DNA of 6,343 bases from Alphaproteobacteria bacterium (GTDB taxonomy: Bacteria; Pseudomonadota; Alphaproteobacteria; Micropepsales; Micropepsaceae). Of the stretch, positions 4,645-6,343 are shown piece by piece. Location: positions 1 through 6,343 of the forward strand of contig JAFKFF010000335.1 in the NCBI GenBank assembly GCA_017307315.1, read 5' to 3'. The position numbers were made by a program, and so were the translations under genes. The notes beneath the pieces were generated by a model, which did no database searches, had not been told where the DNA came from, and saw only the letters and a list, made by a program, of their open reading frames with translations. Positions within the stretch are counted from its first letter, which is position 1. Every line of letters starts with the position of its first letter.

Positions 4645-6343
4645 TTACGCCTGATAGACCGTCTTGCCGCCCGTGACGGTGCGCACGATCTTGATGTCCT
4701 TGATCTTCTCCGGATCGATGGTGTGCAGGTCTTCCGCCAGCACCACATAATCCGCCAGCTTGCCGGCCGTGATCGAGCCTTTGATATTTTCCTCGTGGCT
4801 GTTGTAGGCGCCGTTGATGGTGTTGACGCGCAGCGCCTCGTCCACCGTGATTTTCTGGTTGGGGCCCCAAGTCTCGCCGTTCCAACCGTGACGGGTCACC
4901 ATGCCCTGGATGCCCATCAGCGGATCGAAGGGGCCGGGGCTGAAGTCGGAGCCCGCCGCCGCCCGCACGCCCGCATCCAGCAGGCTGCGATAGGCCATCA
5001 TGTTCTTCATCATGTCTTCGCCGTAGAAATGGAATTTGTCGGCGTTGTAATAGGCATAGGTCGTGAACAGCGCGGGTACCGCGTTCAGCGCCTTGATGCG
5101 GGCCAGAAGGCTCGGATTGATCAAGCTGCAATGGGTGATCTTGGGTCGCGCGTCCGCCCGCGGGAACGCCTTCAGCGCTTTTTCGTAGGCGGTCAGAACA
5201 TGGTCGATGGCGACATCGCCATTGGCATGACAGTTCAGCTGAATACCGGCACGGTTGACCTTGTCCGCCCAGGCATCCAGGTCTTCCTGTTTTTCCGTCA
5301 GATTGCCCTGATAGGGTGGCGTGATCCCGATATAGGGCCGGCTGATCGCCATGGTGCGTTCGGAAAAGGAGCCATCGACCGTGTGCTCGGAGGTTGCGCC
5401 GAACCGAATCCATTCGTCCCCGAATCCGGTCTGGATGCCGGTGTTGATCATCGCCTCCAGCATCTTCTCCTGGCATTCATAACTCACCCGGTGCAGGAGA
5501 TCGCCACGCGCCCGCACCTGCTGCAGCGCCATCAGGTCGCCGCCTTCGTGATGCACGGTGGTGAGACCGTATTTGACGAACTGTTTGGAGATGAAGGCGA
5601 GGCCTTCGCGGTCGCGCCGCAACTGCTCGGCAGGGCTATAGGTCGCCCGCTTGCCCACCTTGGCGAAGACGCCCCGGGCGCGGTCGGTCACGCGGCCGGT
5701 CAACTCTCCCTTGGCGTCCTTGTCGTAGGTACCGCCGAAGGCGTTGGGCGTAGCCTTGGTGATCCCCGCCATCTGCAGGGCCTTGCTGTTGTAGTAAGAG
5801 GTATGCCCGCCCCGGTGATGCACGCACACCGGATGGTCGGTGGAAACTTTGTCGAGAGCGTGAACATTGATCTCGCGCTTGTCCTTCACCTTGGTGTCGT
5901 CGAAGAAATAGCCGTCCACCCAGGTGTCAGGCGGCGTCTTGGCGGCGCGGGCCTTCAATTTGTCGATGATGCTCTGGATGGTGACGAATTCCACCACATA
6001 GGGATTGCCGACCACGGCTTCGAACATCAGCACATTGCCGGGCGCATGGTTGTGGCAATCGATGAAGCCCGGCACGATGGTCATGCCCTTGGCATCGAAG
6101 CGCTGCGTGCCCTTCCCGGCCAGCCCGCCGATCTCGTCACTTTTGCCGACCGCCACGAATTTGCCGTCGCGGATTGCAAAAGCTTCCGCGCGCGGCATTA
6201 CGTTATCGATCGTGTAGACCTTGGCATTCGTGACCACCAGGTCCGGTGTTTCCGCCGCCCAGGCACGTGTCCAGGCCGATGCCCCCAAGAGGCCCGCGGC
6301 GCTTGCGCCCGTCAGGTTGAGAAATCCTCTGCGGCTGTGCAGG
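4645..6343 (-). CDS. Tat-exported amidohydrolase (YtcJ/Amidohydro_3 type), 5' end cut off
   Basis: The 5' end is outside the window; 565 codons are visible. Upstream of a TTG at 6288, the frame stays open to the edge and reads LHSRRGFLNLTGAS. SRRGFL is a twin-arginine signal (SRRxFLK type), followed by a mildly hydrophobic stretch and an AWA/AE cleavage site. The enzyme is therefore probably folded in the cytoplasm and exported to the periplasm. Numbering from the TTG codon, a beta-sandwich segment (about 16-72) precedes PGFIDCHNH (73-81), whose HxH binds metal. Then come HRGGHTSYYNSKAL (158-171), DGSFSERT (305-312), NCHANGDVAID (352-362), ITHCSL (384-389) and AAGSDFSPGPFDPL (444-457), the last with the catalytic Asp. 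NIKGSITAGKLADYVVL (501-517) closes the second sandwich half. The fold and metal ligands predict hydrolysis of a C-N bond, such as an amide, formamide or cyclic amide. The substrate is unknown. The stop is TAA at 4647-4645. Confidence 0.9.
   Translation of the reverse strand, partial: LHSRRGFLNLTGASAAGLLGASAWTRAWAAETPDLVVTNAKVYTIDNVMPRAEAFAIRDGKFVAVGKSDEIGGLAGKGTQRFDAKGMTIVPGFIDCHNHAPGNVLMFEAVVGNPYVVEFVTIQSIIDKLKARAAKTPPDTWVDGYFFDDTKVKDKREINVHALDKVSTDHPVCVHHRGGHTSYYNSKALQMAGITKATPNAFGGTYDKDAKGELTGRVTDRARGVFAKVGKRATYSPAEQLRRDREGLAFISKQFVKYGLTTVHHEGGDLMALQQVRARGDLLHRVSYECQEKMLEAMINTGIQTGFGDEWIRFGATSEHTVDGSFSERTMAISRPYIGITPPYQGNLTEKQEDLDAWADKVNRAGIQLNCHANGDVAIDHVLTAYEKALKAFPRADARPKITHCSLINPSLLARIKALNAVPALFTTYAYYNADKFHFYGEDMMKNMMAYRSLLDAGVRAAAGSDFSPGPFDPLMGIQGMVTRHGWNGETWGPNQKITVDEALRVNTINGAYNSHEENIKGSITAGKLADYVVLAEDLHTIDPEKIKDIKIVRTVTGGKTVYQA

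Noticed and set aside
4598..5476. Minus-strand open frame of 292 codons inside the amidohydrolase
   Set aside because: It is in another frame of a well-supported gene. The translation is rich in Arg, Gly and Gln without domain features, so it is a shadow.

Overview
The window is a 6.3 kb piece of GC-rich bacterial chromosome. The protein families, the codon use and the Tat/Sec-exported envelope proteins point to an alphaproteobacterium, possibly a Caulobacter-, sphingomonad- or Rhizomicrobium-like lineage. That assignment comes from remembered family resemblance, not a search. No rRNA, tRNA, CRISPR array, insertion sequence or phage gene is visible.

Layout, left to right. Positions 1-163 contain nothing I recognise. 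On the minus strand, 164-712 encodes a small Ala-rich protein that looks like an Imm-5-type putative immunity protein, with no toxin gene beside it in the window. Also on the minus strand, 935-1273 encodes a small secreted Arg/Tyr/Asp-rich protein ending in two 13-residue thrombospondin-type-3-like calcium-binding repeats, followed by a hairpin terminator. A 314-base divergent spacer precedes an OmpA-domain lipoprotein on the plus strand (1588-2172), which ends at a strong terminator (2194-2227). Two minus-strand genes follow and could be co-transcribed: a DUF481/YdiY-type outer-membrane beta-barrel (3072-3974), then a TonB-like membrane-anchored protein with a non-TonB C-terminal domain (2237-3019). 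Divergent from the barrel gene is a GNAT acetyltransferase related to the spermidine/spermine acetyltransferase (SSAT) group (4156-4638). It runs head-on into a large Tat-exported amidohydrolase of the YtcJ/Amidohydro_3 type (4645 to beyond 6343). The true start of that gene lies outside the window, because the twin-arginine motif is visible in frame upstream of the first internal start-like codon.

Taken together, five of the seven genes encode exported or envelope-anchored products: a secreted repeat protein, a peptidoglycan-binding lipoprotein, a TonB-like anchor, an outer-membrane barrel and a periplasmic hydrolase. This looks like ordinary chromosomal envelope housekeeping rather than a mobile island. 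I do not see a convincing new multi-gene system. The most interesting items are the TonB-like protein with its octaglycine linker and unnamed C-terminal domain, the orphan immunity-like gene, and the TSP3-like repeat protein.
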